Shown: piece by piece, positions 1-5,762 of the stretch
Layout: each line of letters starts with the position of its first letter
Numbering within the stretch: the first letter of the stretch is position 1
Assembly: GCA_945870115.1 (NCBI GenBank)
Contig: CAMBRH010000206.1
Coordinates: 1 to 6,574 of the forward strand
From: Chitinophaga pinensis
Lineage (GTDB): Bacteria > Bacteroidota > Bacteroidia > Flavobacteriales_D > Crocinitomicaceae
Length of the DNA: 6,574 nt
Direction of reading: 5' to 3'
The notes under the pieces: generated by a model
The model's database searches: none
Told to the model about the DNA's origin: nothing
What the model saw: the letters and a program-made list of their open reading frames with translations, nothing else
Made by a program: the position numbers and the translations under genes

Positions 1-275
1 CTTTGAGTACCGCATTAGCGGCAATTTTACAGGGAAAGCAAATCATTTATTTTGATGCTGGAAGTGGAGCAAAAGATATTGTGCCTTTTTCATTTATTAA
101 AGAATTAAGAAAATATTCAAAGGTTCCAATTATCGTTGGAGGCGGAATACGAGAAATTTCTCAATTGGAAGAATTCAAGAAAATTGGAGTAAATATTATG
201 GTTATTGGTAATAAATTGGAAAATAACATTGACTTTTTATTGGAAATAAACGAATTTCAAAAAAAAAATAATTAA
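1..275 (+). CDS. Geranylgeranylglyceryl phosphate synthase family protein (PcrB/GGGPS), C-terminal part, 5' truncated by window edge
   Basis: Family members are TIM-barrel prenyltransferases that join a polyprenyl diphosphate to sn-glycerol-1-phosphate, the first step towards ether lipids. Only the last ~90 codons are present. They contain the YFDAGSGAK stretch, matching the family YxEAGSGA motif with Asp for Glu, then PIIVGGGIR, the glycine-rich phosphate-binding loop, and NIMVIGN near the end. The family is usually about 230-250 residues, so roughly 150 N-terminal residues lie outside the window. The TTG at position 3 is an internal leucine codon rather than a start, because the open frame continues past the edge and bases 1-2 end a preceding codon. 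The gene stops with TAA at 273-275 after a run of ten A (259-268) and converges on the kinase gene. The family call is firm. Whether the substrate is geranylgeranyl or a longer prenyl chain cannot be read from this fragment. Confidence 0.88.
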   Translation, partial: LSTALAAILQGKQIIYFDAGSGAKDIVPFSFIKELRKYSKVPIIVGGGIREISQLEEFKKIGVNIMVIGNKLENNIDFLLEINEFQKKNN

Positions 276-289
276 ATTATCTTTTAATT
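259..289 (-). terminator. Possible intrinsic terminator of the histidine kinase gene
   Basis: AATTAAA at 270-276 and TTTAATT at 283-289 form a 7-bp inverted repeat with a 6-nt loop. It overlaps the stop codons of both convergent genes. Read on the minus strand, the hairpin is followed by one A and then ten T (complement of 259-268), the layout expected for a Rho-independent terminator of the kinase transcript. The plus strand has no matching T tract. The stem is entirely A/T and therefore weak, so this is a candidate only. Confidence 0.35.
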
Positions 290-2449
290 TTCAGTAAAAA
301 TCAATTTGTAAACTGTACCAATTTCACTATCTACTTTTTCAATTTTGCCATTCAACTGAGAGGAAAGTTCTTCAATTAACATCAAGCCAAGAGATTCCTT
401 AGCTTCCTGAGATTTTATTAATTCGAAACCAATTCCATTATCACCTATTTTTAATTCGTATTTATCATTTTCGATTTGGACGATTGATATTTGAATAGTT
501 TCATTTTTAATGTTTTTTAAGCCATGTTTTAATGAATTAGAAACGATTTCATTTACCAAAAGACCTAATGGAACGGAGGTGTCAATATTGAATTCGGCTT
601 CAGTTATTATTTCTAATTCAATGTTTAAATTGTCACCAAAATGCGAATGACATAAATCACAACATAATTTATTTAGATAATGATTGAAATTAATTTTTCC
701 AATATCCATTGATTGATAAAGTAACTCATGAATAGATGCAATCGATTTTATTCTGTTTTGACTTTCAATATATAAACTTTTCGTTAAATCATTTTCAATA
801 TAATTTGTTTGTAAATTGAGCAAACTAGAAATTATTTGAAGATTATTTTTTACACGATGGTGCACCTCTTTTAATAAAATCTCTTTTTCCCTCAAAGCAA
901 CATTTAATTTATCTTCCGCTTCTTTTTCTTCTGTTATATCTCTCGCAATGCAATAAATTAAACCAGTGAGCTGATCTGGAGAAGCATTCCATTTTAAAAT
1001 CAAACTTCTTCCATCTTTGCAGATGAATTTATTTTCGAAATTGACGCTGACTTGTCCCTCCTTAACTTTCTCTAATTCTTTCATTGTCTTTTCAGCATCT
1101 TCGGAATGAAAAAAATCGATAAATGGTCTTGACGTTAAGGTTTTAAGTGAATAACCTGTTTTTTTTAGCCAGCCATAACTCAATTTCTCAAAATATCCAT
1201 TAAAATTTGCGATACAAAGTAAATCTTGCGAAAGTCGAAAAAATTCATTTAATTCCTTTTCAGTATTTGTTCTTTCAGTAATGTCCTGCGCATATCCAAT
1301 TAGTTTTTCAATTTTTCCATCACTGTTTTTTATTGGTAAACAGGAGCCAATAATCCATTTTTTTGAACCGTCAGCTAAAACAATTCCGTGTTTAATAGTG
1401 TATTCTCTTCCAATTTTTATAGCTTGTTCTATGTGATTTTTTAAATCTTCTAAATCATTTTTTGCAATGTGAGAAAGATATAATTCGTATAACTTATCAT
1501 TTTCAGTTTTTGGATCGATTTCGAAGATTTTATAAAGTTCTTCGCTCCAAAATAATTCATAAGATGAAAGGTTAAATTCCCAGCTTCCAATTTTAGAAAT
1601 TTCTTGAGCTGCACTCAGCATTCGGTCATTTCTTATAAGTTTTTCTTCAATAATTTTTCGCTCAAAAAAAGAGAAAACTTTAGGCTTGAATTTTAAATTT
1701 TCATTAACAATTTCATTTTCTACAAATTGTGAAATCTTTTCAGGAGTTGCCATGATAAAAGTACATTTTTCATCTCCTTTTGCTTTACAAGTAATTTCAA
1801 CGGCAGTTAAAGGAATTCCAAAGCTTTCAGAACACCAAGCTGAAGAATAAGCAGCGTTCATCGTACAAACAGGATATTCAGATTTTTTTCCAGATTTTAT
1901 CCAAGAATCAGCTTCGAAAGAATATGGATGGTTGTATTTTAAAAAGAAATTTTCATCAGGACTAGGATTACTTTCAGGTAAAATATCAACAAAAGCCCAG
2001 CCAGAATAAGCAAAATGTACTGGTCCAGCAGATAATTTGCTAATAGGGTCTTTTAACTCCATTTTTTCATGAAATTTTTTCGCGTCTTGAATACCAATTA
2101 AATGGCCGATATCAAAAAGCAAACTTGTCGCTATTTCAAAAGCTTCTTCATCAGATTTTTCTGAATATAATTCTTTAATATTTTCATGAAAATTATTTGA
2201 AATGGATGACGCTCTAATCAAAACATACCTTTGATCGTCAATTTCTATGGAACCATTTTCAGGTTTCCATTTTAAATTCGAAAAATAATCTTTAACTGTT
2301 TTTTGAGCCTGATTAAAAATTCCTTCAACTTCAACTGGAACACTTACTGTTTTTGCAGCAGGCAACTGATTTTTTAGATCATACAATTCCTCCTCAAGTT
2401 TTTTAATCTTTAGCTGCAATTCATCATTGTCTTTCAGATTTTTTTTCAT
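284..2449 (-). CDS. Cytoplasmic sensor histidine kinase: XylR_N/V4R domain, two PAS domains, HisKA_2, HATPase
   Basis: The 721-residue product has no membrane segment, signal peptide or receiver domain, so it should be a soluble sensor that phosphorylates a response regulator encoded elsewhere. A short coiled coil (about 5-30) leads into an XylR_N-like region (about 65-165) and a V4R domain (about 168-235), the module that binds small hydrophobic ligands in phenol sensors such as DmpR and MopR. Cys195, Glu218, Cys221 and Cys229 form a likely zinc site. PAS domains follow at about 280-392 and 400-505, each ending in the DITE motif. The HisKA_2 H-box EVHHRVKNNLQ (528-538) gives His531, or His530, as phospho-acceptor. 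The HATPase has an N-box (Glu634, Asn638, KHG), the G1 box GDNGIG (669-674) and the G2 box LGL (687-689), so it looks active. The ATG at 2449 is preceded by a plausible promoter. The ligand is unknown; domain calls are from motifs. Confidence 0.93.
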   Translation of the reverse strand: MKKNLKDNDELQLKIKKLEEELYDLKNQLPAAKTVSVPVEVEGIFNQAQKTVKDYFSNLKWKPENGSIEIDDQRYVLIRASSISNNFHENIKELYSEKSDEEAFEIATSLLFDIGHLIGIQDAKKFHEKMELKDPISKLSAGPVHFAYSGWAFVDILPESNPSPDENFFLKYNHPYSFEADSWIKSGKKSEYPVCTMNAAYSSAWCSESFGIPLTAVEITCKAKGDEKCTFIMATPEKISQFVENEIVNENLKFKPKVFSFFERKIIEEKLIRNDRMLSAAQEISKIGSWEFNLSSYELFWSEELYKIFEIDPKTENDKLYELYLSHIAKNDLEDLKNHIEQAIKIGREYTIKHGIVLADGSKKWIIGSCLPIKNSDGKIEKLIGYAQDITERTNTEKELNEFFRLSQDLLCIANFNGYFEKLSYGWLKKTGYSLKTLTSRPFIDFFHSEDAEKTMKELEKVKEGQVSVNFENKFICKDGRSLILKWNASPDQLTGLIYCIARDITEEKEAEDKLNVALREKEILLKEVHHRVKNNLQIISSLLNLQTNYIENDLTKSLYIESQNRIKSIASIHELLYQSMDIGKINFNHYLNKLCCDLCHSHFGDNLNIELEIITEAEFNIDTSVPLGLLVNEIVSNSLKHGLKNIKNETIQISIVQIENDKYELKIGDNGIGFELIKSQEAKESLGLMLIEELSSQLNGKIEKVDSEIGTVYKLIFTEN

Positions 2450-2470
2450 ATCGAGAGTAGAAATTCATTT

Positions 2471-2504
2471 CAAATTTAAGAAAAAAAAGTACTCAAACTA
2501 CAAA
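2471..2504 (-). promoter_or_regulatory. Candidate Bacteroidota-type promoter for the histidine kinase gene
   Basis: On the minus strand, TAAATTTG (2478-2471) is an exact match to the Bacteroidota -7 consensus TAnnTTTG. A TTTG at 2504-2501 lies 22 bp upstream, slightly long but within the accepted range; another TTTG at 2497-2494 is only 15 bp away. Transcription would begin near 2466, giving a leader of about 17 nt. The rest of the ~100-bp gap between kinase and NUDIX genes is A/T-rich, with a 12-bp palindrome TTTAATATTAAA (2527-2538), and has no convincing terminator. Chance matches are common in such DNA. Confidence 0.4.
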
Positions 2505-2549
2505 TTAAGTTTTAAATTTCTTATTATTTAATATTAAAAAACTAAGTAT

Positions 2550-2987
2550 CTAATAATCAACTAATTGCTTTATTTTAGAAACAACAAACTTATCAATGGG
2601 AAAATTCACATCAAACTCTGTTAATTCTGAAATTGATATCCATCTGTGATGCTCGATTTTTTCTTCATGAATTTTATCTACAGTTGTATTAATTTCTTTC
2701 CAGTTTTCGCAGGAAATTTTATAATAAATTGAAATCAGTTGAACATCTTCATTGAAACCCGAAATCTGAAAGAAATCTGTTAAATAAAAAAGTGATTCAA
2801 TTTCGATTTTAAGATTTAATTCTTCTAAGAATTCTCTTTTCAAACATTCAATCGTTCCCTCTCCCCAATCTAAACCTCCACCAGGGAATTTTGTAAATTC
2901 AAATCCATTGCGCTTTTCGTCTGAAACTAAAACTTCATTTTTAGGATTTATCAAAATCCCATAAACGCGAATATTGAATTTTTTCAA
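2550..2987 (-). CDS. NUDIX hydrolase, TTG start
   Basis: NUDIX enzymes cleave nucleoside diphosphates linked to another moiety, often removing damaged or surplus nucleotides. This 145-residue protein is one NUDIX domain. The box runs from Gly37 through Glu43, Arg51-Glu52 and Glu55-Glu56, so all metal-binding acidic residues are present. Asn58 stands where the signature has its last glycine. The only sensible start is TTG at 2987: an in-frame stop lies at 3002-3000, the protein contains no internal methionine, and the first beta strand (FNIRVYGILI) begins just after it. An ATT at 2990 is the only other option. Only 4 bp separate this start from the TAA of the MazG-like gene, so translation is probably coupled to that gene. 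It ends in TAG. The exact substrate cannot be predicted from sequence. Confidence 0.9.
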   Translation of the reverse strand: MKKFNIRVYGILINPKNEVLVSDEKRNGFEFTKFPGGGLDWGEGTIECLKREFLEELNLKIEIESLFYLTDFFQISGFNEDVQLISIYYKISCENWKEINTTVDKIHEEKIEHHRWISISELTEFDVNFPIDKFVVSKIKQLVDY

Positions 2988-2991
2988 AATA

Positions 2992-3384
2992 TTAAGATTC
3001 TAAAATTGCCTTGATATTCGGCTTAAAATATAAATCAGATTTCATAATTTTTCCATCTTCACGGTAAATTGCTTTTCCATCTTTATCCAATTTACTCATG
3101 TTTGACCGTTGAATTTCTTCAAAAACAGCTACAATTTTATCTTGCAAACCGTGTTTTAAAATTGTTCCGCACAAAATATATAATTGATCGCCCAAAGCAT
3201 CGGCTATTTCAACAATGTCTCCATTTTTTGCAGCTTCCAAATATTCTTCATTTTCTTCTGCCATCAAATTGAATCGCAATAGAATTTCATCTGCACTTAA
3301 ATCAGTTGTTGGATTATAATTATTTGATATTCCGAACGAATCGTGGAATTTTTCTACTGCTTGGATTGTTTCTTTTAACTTCAT
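2992..3384 (-). CDS. MazG-like / PRA-PH-superfamily nucleoside triphosphate pyrophosphohydrolase
   Basis: This 130-residue all-alpha protein resembles single-domain NTP pyrophosphohydrolases of the MazG/dUTPase-2/HisE superfamily, which convert NTPs to NMPs plus pyrophosphate. The magnesium-binding pattern is present: EENEE at 43-47 (EExxE) followed by EIADALGD at 59-66 (ExxD plus a further Asp). The later RSNMSK motif (93-98) is typical of the subgroup, and a short beta-hairpin tail (LDKDGKAIYREDGKIM) follows. The ATG at 3384 has an A-rich leader of CACAAAA repeats and no Shine-Dalgarno, which is normal for Bacteroidota. The NUDIX gene follows after 4 bp, suggesting a two-gene nucleotide-sanitation unit. 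It lies 66 bp downstream of the GldJ/GldK-like gene and may be read from there or from its own promoter. The superfamily is clear; substrate and exact subfamily are not. Confidence 0.87.
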   Translation of the reverse strand: MKLKETIQAVEKFHDSFGISNNYNPTTDLSADEILLRFNLMAEENEEYLEAAKNGDIVEIADALGDQLYILCGTILKHGLQDKIVAVFEEIQRSNMSKLDKDGKAIYREDGKIMKSDLYFKPNIKAILES

Positions 3385-3450
3385 TTTTGTGTTTTTGTGT
3401 TTAGCTTTTTAGACTAATTAAGTTACAAAAATAAATTAAAAATACCAATT

Positions 3451-4290
3451 TCACTTTACTTTCTGAAGTTTTGTTGCAACAATTCTAAAGCCTACATCCG
3501 GTCGAGGTTTTGAAAAAAGATTTATACTTTCATTTTTTACATTTTCAGCGTCATTTCTCCAGCTTCCTCCAACTGCTCTTTCATTTTCAGAAATCATTTC
3601 TGCAACATTGCCATTCAAATTAAATATTCCAAAATCGTTTGGCCAGTAAGATTCTGATGGAGCAATTATATCCGATTTCCCATCACTTAAACTTTCTGCG
3701 TAATATGGACCAATTCTAGCATGATTACATAAAACATTCCCTTTTTCATTGCGAATTGAATCGCCAGCCCAAGCGTAAACTTGAGAATAATTATCTCCTC
3801 TTGCTGCTCTCATAAATTCTTTTCTCGTTGGCAGCCTAAAGATTAATCTATCTTTTTCATCTAGATTTTTATTTATTTTTTCTGAGTACCATTTACAATA
3901 AGACTCTGCTGCTTCAAAACTTACGTTAACAACTGGATAATCATAATAAGCTGGATGACAAAAATAGTACTCTGTATATTTTATGGATGGTTCATTTTTA
4001 AAAGTTCTATTCCAAGCAAATGTATCGGGATAAAATTTTTGATAATCCTCCAAATGATTTGTTGTTTTTAAATCATTTAAAAAAGCACGATATTGTTTAT
4101 TTGTAACTTCTGTTTTTGATATAAAAAAAGACTGAACGGAACTAGTTTTTCCTTCAAAAATGACATTTCCATTTGGCACGATAGAAAATTGTTTCTTTTG
4201 AATTTTTTTCCACAAAAGATTTTTTTCAAAGTATACAAACGATGAAATTAAGAAAATTGTTAATGTTAGATAAAGTAGTTTTTTCATCAT
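3451..4290 (-). CDS. Small membrane-anchored GldJ/GldK-like SUMF1 (formylglycine-generating-enzyme fold) protein, probably non-catalytic
   Basis: The 279-residue protein starts with a hydrophobic segment (about 4-20) that has no lipobox cysteine and no clear signal-peptidase site, so it is probably an anchor. The rest is a SUMF1 fold: KTEVTNKQYRAF (59-70), HPAYYDYPVVNVSF (112-125), RLPTRKEFMRAARG (152-165), SYWPNDFGIFNLNGNVAEM (214-232), GGSW (241-244) and PDVGFRIV (264-271). The YPDTF and HPAY..YPVV stretches and the SYWPNDFG wording resemble the gliding/type IX proteins GldJ and GldK more than enzymes. Those are lipoproteins of roughly 450-560 residues, so this is much shorter. The cysteine pair of true formylglycine-generating enzymes, expected soon after GGSW, is absent; the three cysteines (111, 132, 188) lie elsewhere. 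A structural or binding role is therefore likelier than catalysis. The second ATG (4287) is an alternative start. It probably belongs to the upstream DUF2520-KdsC transcript. Confidence 0.82.
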   Translation of the reverse strand: MMKKLLYLTLTIFLISSFVYFEKNLLWKKIQKKQFSIVPNGNVIFEGKTSSVQSFFISKTEVTNKQYRAFLNDLKTTNHLEDYQKFYPDTFAWNRTFKNEPSIKYTEYYFCHPAYYDYPVVNVSFEAAESYCKWYSEKINKNLDEKDRLIFRLPTRKEFMRAARGDNYSQVYAWAGDSIRNEKGNVLCNHARIGPYYAESLSDGKSDIIAPSESYWPNDFGIFNLNGNVAEMISENERAVGGSWRNDAENVKNESINLFSKPRPDVGFRIVATKLQKVK

Positions 4291-4297
4291 AATAAAA

Positions 4298-4323
4298 TTT
4301 AAGTTTCAAGTAGATAACTTAAA
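4298..4323. repeat. 8-bp inverted repeat upstream of the GldJ/GldK-like gene
   Basis: TTTAAGTT (4298-4305) and AACTTAAA (4316-4323) form a perfect inverted repeat around a 10-nt loop. It sits in the 60-bp gap between the KdsC-type gene and the GldJ/GldK-like gene and ends 7 bp before the latter's ATG. On the minus strand it is followed by a short TTTT. It could attenuate or end the KdsC transcript, limit translation of the next gene, or bind a regulator. No exact TAnnTTTG box is visible in this gap. Confidence 0.45.
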
Positions 4324-4350
4324 ATAATTATTTAGTTACAAAAAAAATGA

Positions 4351-4869
4351 TTACCAAATCTTAGCTTCTTCCAAAAACCATTTCCCTTGCACTTTTAGCA
4401 CTTGTTCTATAACATCTCTCACACATCCTTTTCCTCCTAAAATAGGAGAAATATAGTCCGAAATTGCTTTTATTTCAGGACAAGCATCTTGCGGACAAGT
4501 GCCTAAACCAGCATTTTTTATAATATCGTAATCAGGAATGTCATCTCCCATGTACAAGATTTCAGAATCTATTAGTTGGTTTTCCTCTTTAATTTTATTG
4601 TAAATCTCTAATTTATTACTAGATCTTAAAAAAACTTCATTTGCTCCTAAAGCTAACAATCGATCTTTGACATCTTGAGAGTTCCCGCCAGTTATGATGA
4701 AGATTTTGTAGTTCAACTTTGATGTATATTGAACAGCATAAGCATCTTTTGAATGCAATGTTCTAAAAACATCTCCATTCATCATTAAAACTTCTCCATT
4801 TGTAAAAACCCCGTCAACATCAAAAATAAATGTTGTAATTTGAGTTAATTTTTCTTTGTAACTTGTCAT
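4351..4869 (-). CDS. kdsC: 3-deoxy-D-manno-octulosonate 8-phosphate phosphatase (KdsC-type HAD phosphatase)
   Basis: KdsC removes phosphate from Kdo-8-phosphate to give Kdo, the sugar joining lipid A to the lipopolysaccharide core, and acts in the cytoplasm. The 172-residue length fits the capless HAD phosphatases that work as tetramers. Motif I is FDVDGVFTNG with Asp17 as nucleophile and Asp19 as acid/base. Motif II is Thr60 in IITGG, the motif III lysine is probably Lys86, and motif IV is GDDIPD (108-113) with Asp109/Asp110. The C-terminal GGKGCVRDVIEQVL (145-158) closely matches the KdsC tail that reaches into the neighbouring active site, with Cys149 where Ala is common. The ATG overlaps the stop of the DUF2520 gene as ATGA, so the two are translationally coupled. 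The related YrbI-type phosphatases with other nonulosonate substrates are the main alternative. Confidence 0.9.
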   Translation of the reverse strand: MTSYKEKLTQITTFIFDVDGVFTNGEVLMMNGDVFRTLHSKDAYAVQYTSKLNYKIFIITGGNSQDVKDRLLALGANEVFLRSSNKLEIYNKIKEENQLIDSEILYMGDDIPDYDIIKNAGLGTCPQDACPEIKAISDYISPILGGKGCVRDVIEQVLKVQGKWFLEEAKIW

Positions 4870-5618
4870 TTCTTATAGGTTTCTAAAATACTTTTTGTAA
4901 TTACTTCATAAATTTCAAGATTATTCCCTTCCAATAGATTTTTTTGTTTAACAATAGTCTCAAAATCCATCCTTTTTGCCGGTCCAGTTTGAGCATCGAA
5001 GGGATTCAAATCTTCCAACTTTGAAAAGGTTTCTTTAATCAAAGGTTTTAATAGGTTAAAGTCGATGTCGTTTTTTGCTAAATAGTCTTTACTTAAATAT
5101 AATAAATGATTCGTAAAATTGTTAGCAAAAACAGCTGCCAAATGTATGTGTTTTCTCTTTTCTGAATCTGCAAATTCTACTTTTGAAGAAATTATCCAAG
5201 CTAAATCAAAAAGTATTTGAGAAAAATATTCGTTTGTCGCTTCGATTAAAAAAGGAGTTTTGAAAATGTCGACTTTTCTGGCTTTTGAAAATGTTTGCAA
5301 GGGGTAAAAAACACCCAGGTTTTCTCTTACTGGCAAGGAGTTTAGTGCAACAGAACCAGAGGTATAAGCGACAGAAATCTCTCGATTTAAATTTGATAAG
5401 ATAGAACTTATTTGGTCGTCATTTACACTCAAAATCACCAAACTTTTTTCATCGATTTGTTCAATTTTATCAATTTCTTTAATTTTAAATTGATTTCTGA
5501 ATTCTTCTAATTCTAATTTATTTCTACCAAAAAGTGAAACTTCAATTTTTCTTTCAAAAAATGCTTTACAAAGATGATAAGAAACATTTCCCGTTCCGAT
5601 TAGTGTAACTTTTGTCAT
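4866..5618 (-). CDS. Rossmann-like and DUF2520 domain protein
   Basis: This 250-residue protein resembles NADP-dependent dehydrogenases of the ProC/6-phosphogluconate-dehydrogenase type, but its reaction is not established. Residues 2-110 form a Rossmann domain beginning VTLIGTGNVSYHL (4-16), with the GxGNVS dinucleotide loop at 8-13. Gly31-Arg32 after the second strand favours NADP(H). YTSGS (85-89) and YPLQTF (105-110) are family motifs. The helical DUF2520 part (about 120-245) has HLAAVFANNFTNHL (159-172) and QTGPAKRMD (210-218). The start is secure because the first strand begins at residue 3. It leads the minus-strand series, its stop overlaps the start of the KdsC-type gene by 4 bp, and a strong promoter match lies only 4 bp upstream of the ATG. 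The linkage to KdsC suggests an envelope-related role, which is inference. Confidence 0.9.
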   Translation of the reverse strand: MTKVTLIGTGNVSYHLCKAFFERKIEVSLFGRNKLELEEFRNQFKIKEIDKIEQIDEKSLVILSVNDDQISSILSNLNREISVAYTSGSVALNSLPVRENLGVFYPLQTFSKARKVDIFKTPFLIEATNEYFSQILFDLAWIISSKVEFADSEKRKHIHLAAVFANNFTNHLLYLSKDYLAKNDIDFNLLKPLIKETFSKLEDLNPFDAQTGPAKRMDFETIVKQKNLLEGNNLEIYEVITKSILETYKK

Positions 5619-5622
5619 AAAA

Positions 5623-5652
5623 CAAAAGTACAGTTTTTTAGAATAAATCCAA
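5623..5652 (-). promoter_or_regulatory. Bacteroidota-type promoter for the DUF2520-KdsC series
   Basis: On the minus strand, TTG (5652-5650), 19 bp, then TACTTTTG (5630-5623) match the Bacteroidota -33/-7 consensus with ideal spacing. The -7 box ends only 4 bp before the ATG at 5618, so transcription should begin at or next to the start codon. That predicts a leaderless message. The element lies in the divergent intergenic region shared with the adhesin gene. Confidence 0.6.
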
Positions 5653-5703
5653 TTTTAAACTTTTTTTCATCGATTAATAAGCAGATACTATCATTTAATA
5701 ACT

Positions 5704-5724
5704 TTTTTTTGCATATCAAAAAAA
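5704..5724. repeat. 8-bp inverted repeat overlapping the adhesin promoter -33 element
   Basis: T7-G (5704-5711) and C-A7 (5717-5724) are perfectly complementary around the 5-nt centre CATAT. The left arm contains the TTTG that serves as the -33 element of the plus-strand promoter. It could be a regulator site, a feature of A-tract bending, or chance in A/T-rich DNA. Confidence 0.4.
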
Positions 5725-5738
5725 TATTAGTAATTTTG
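5708..5738 (+). promoter_or_regulatory. Bacteroidota-type promoter for the secreted adhesin-like gene
   Basis: TTTG (5708-5711), 19 bp, then TAATTTTG (5731-5738) is a full match to the Bacteroidota consensus in sequence and spacing. Transcription would start near 5743, leaving a leader of about 20 nt that is A/T-rich and has no Shine-Dalgarno before the ATG at 5763. Confidence 0.65.
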
Positions 5739-5762
5739 ATTACAATAAATAACTTTATAAAT

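Noticed and set aside
3..275. Complete 90-codon gene starting at the TTG at position 3
   Set aside because: The motifs are those of the C-terminal third of GGGPS-family proteins and the frame is open to the window edge, so it is a truncated gene.
2508..2543. AGTTTT/AAAACT inverted repeat after the NUDIX gene as a terminator
   Set aside because: Only 6 bp of stem with a 24-nt loop and no T tract following on the minus strand; indistinguishable from chance here.
3069..3272. 67-codon open frame on the plus strand
   Set aside because: It lies wholly antisense within the MazG-like gene, whose motifs are convincing, and its own translation shows no recognisable domain.
3405..3420. Short TTAG/CTAA inverted repeat between the GldJ/GldK-like and MazG-like genes as a terminator
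   Set aside because: A 4-bp stem is too short to be meaningful in this base composition.
3426..3433. TATTTTTG on the minus strand upstream of the MazG-like gene, an exact -7-type box
   Set aside because: No TTG/TTTG lies 17-23 bp upstream; the nearest TTG is only 12 bp away. A single box match in A/T-rich DNA is too weak to call a promoter.
3451..4290. Active formylglycine-generating (sulfatase-modifying) enzyme
   Set aside because: The fold matches, but the paired active-site cysteines expected after the GGSW motif are absent and no sulfatase gene is nearby.
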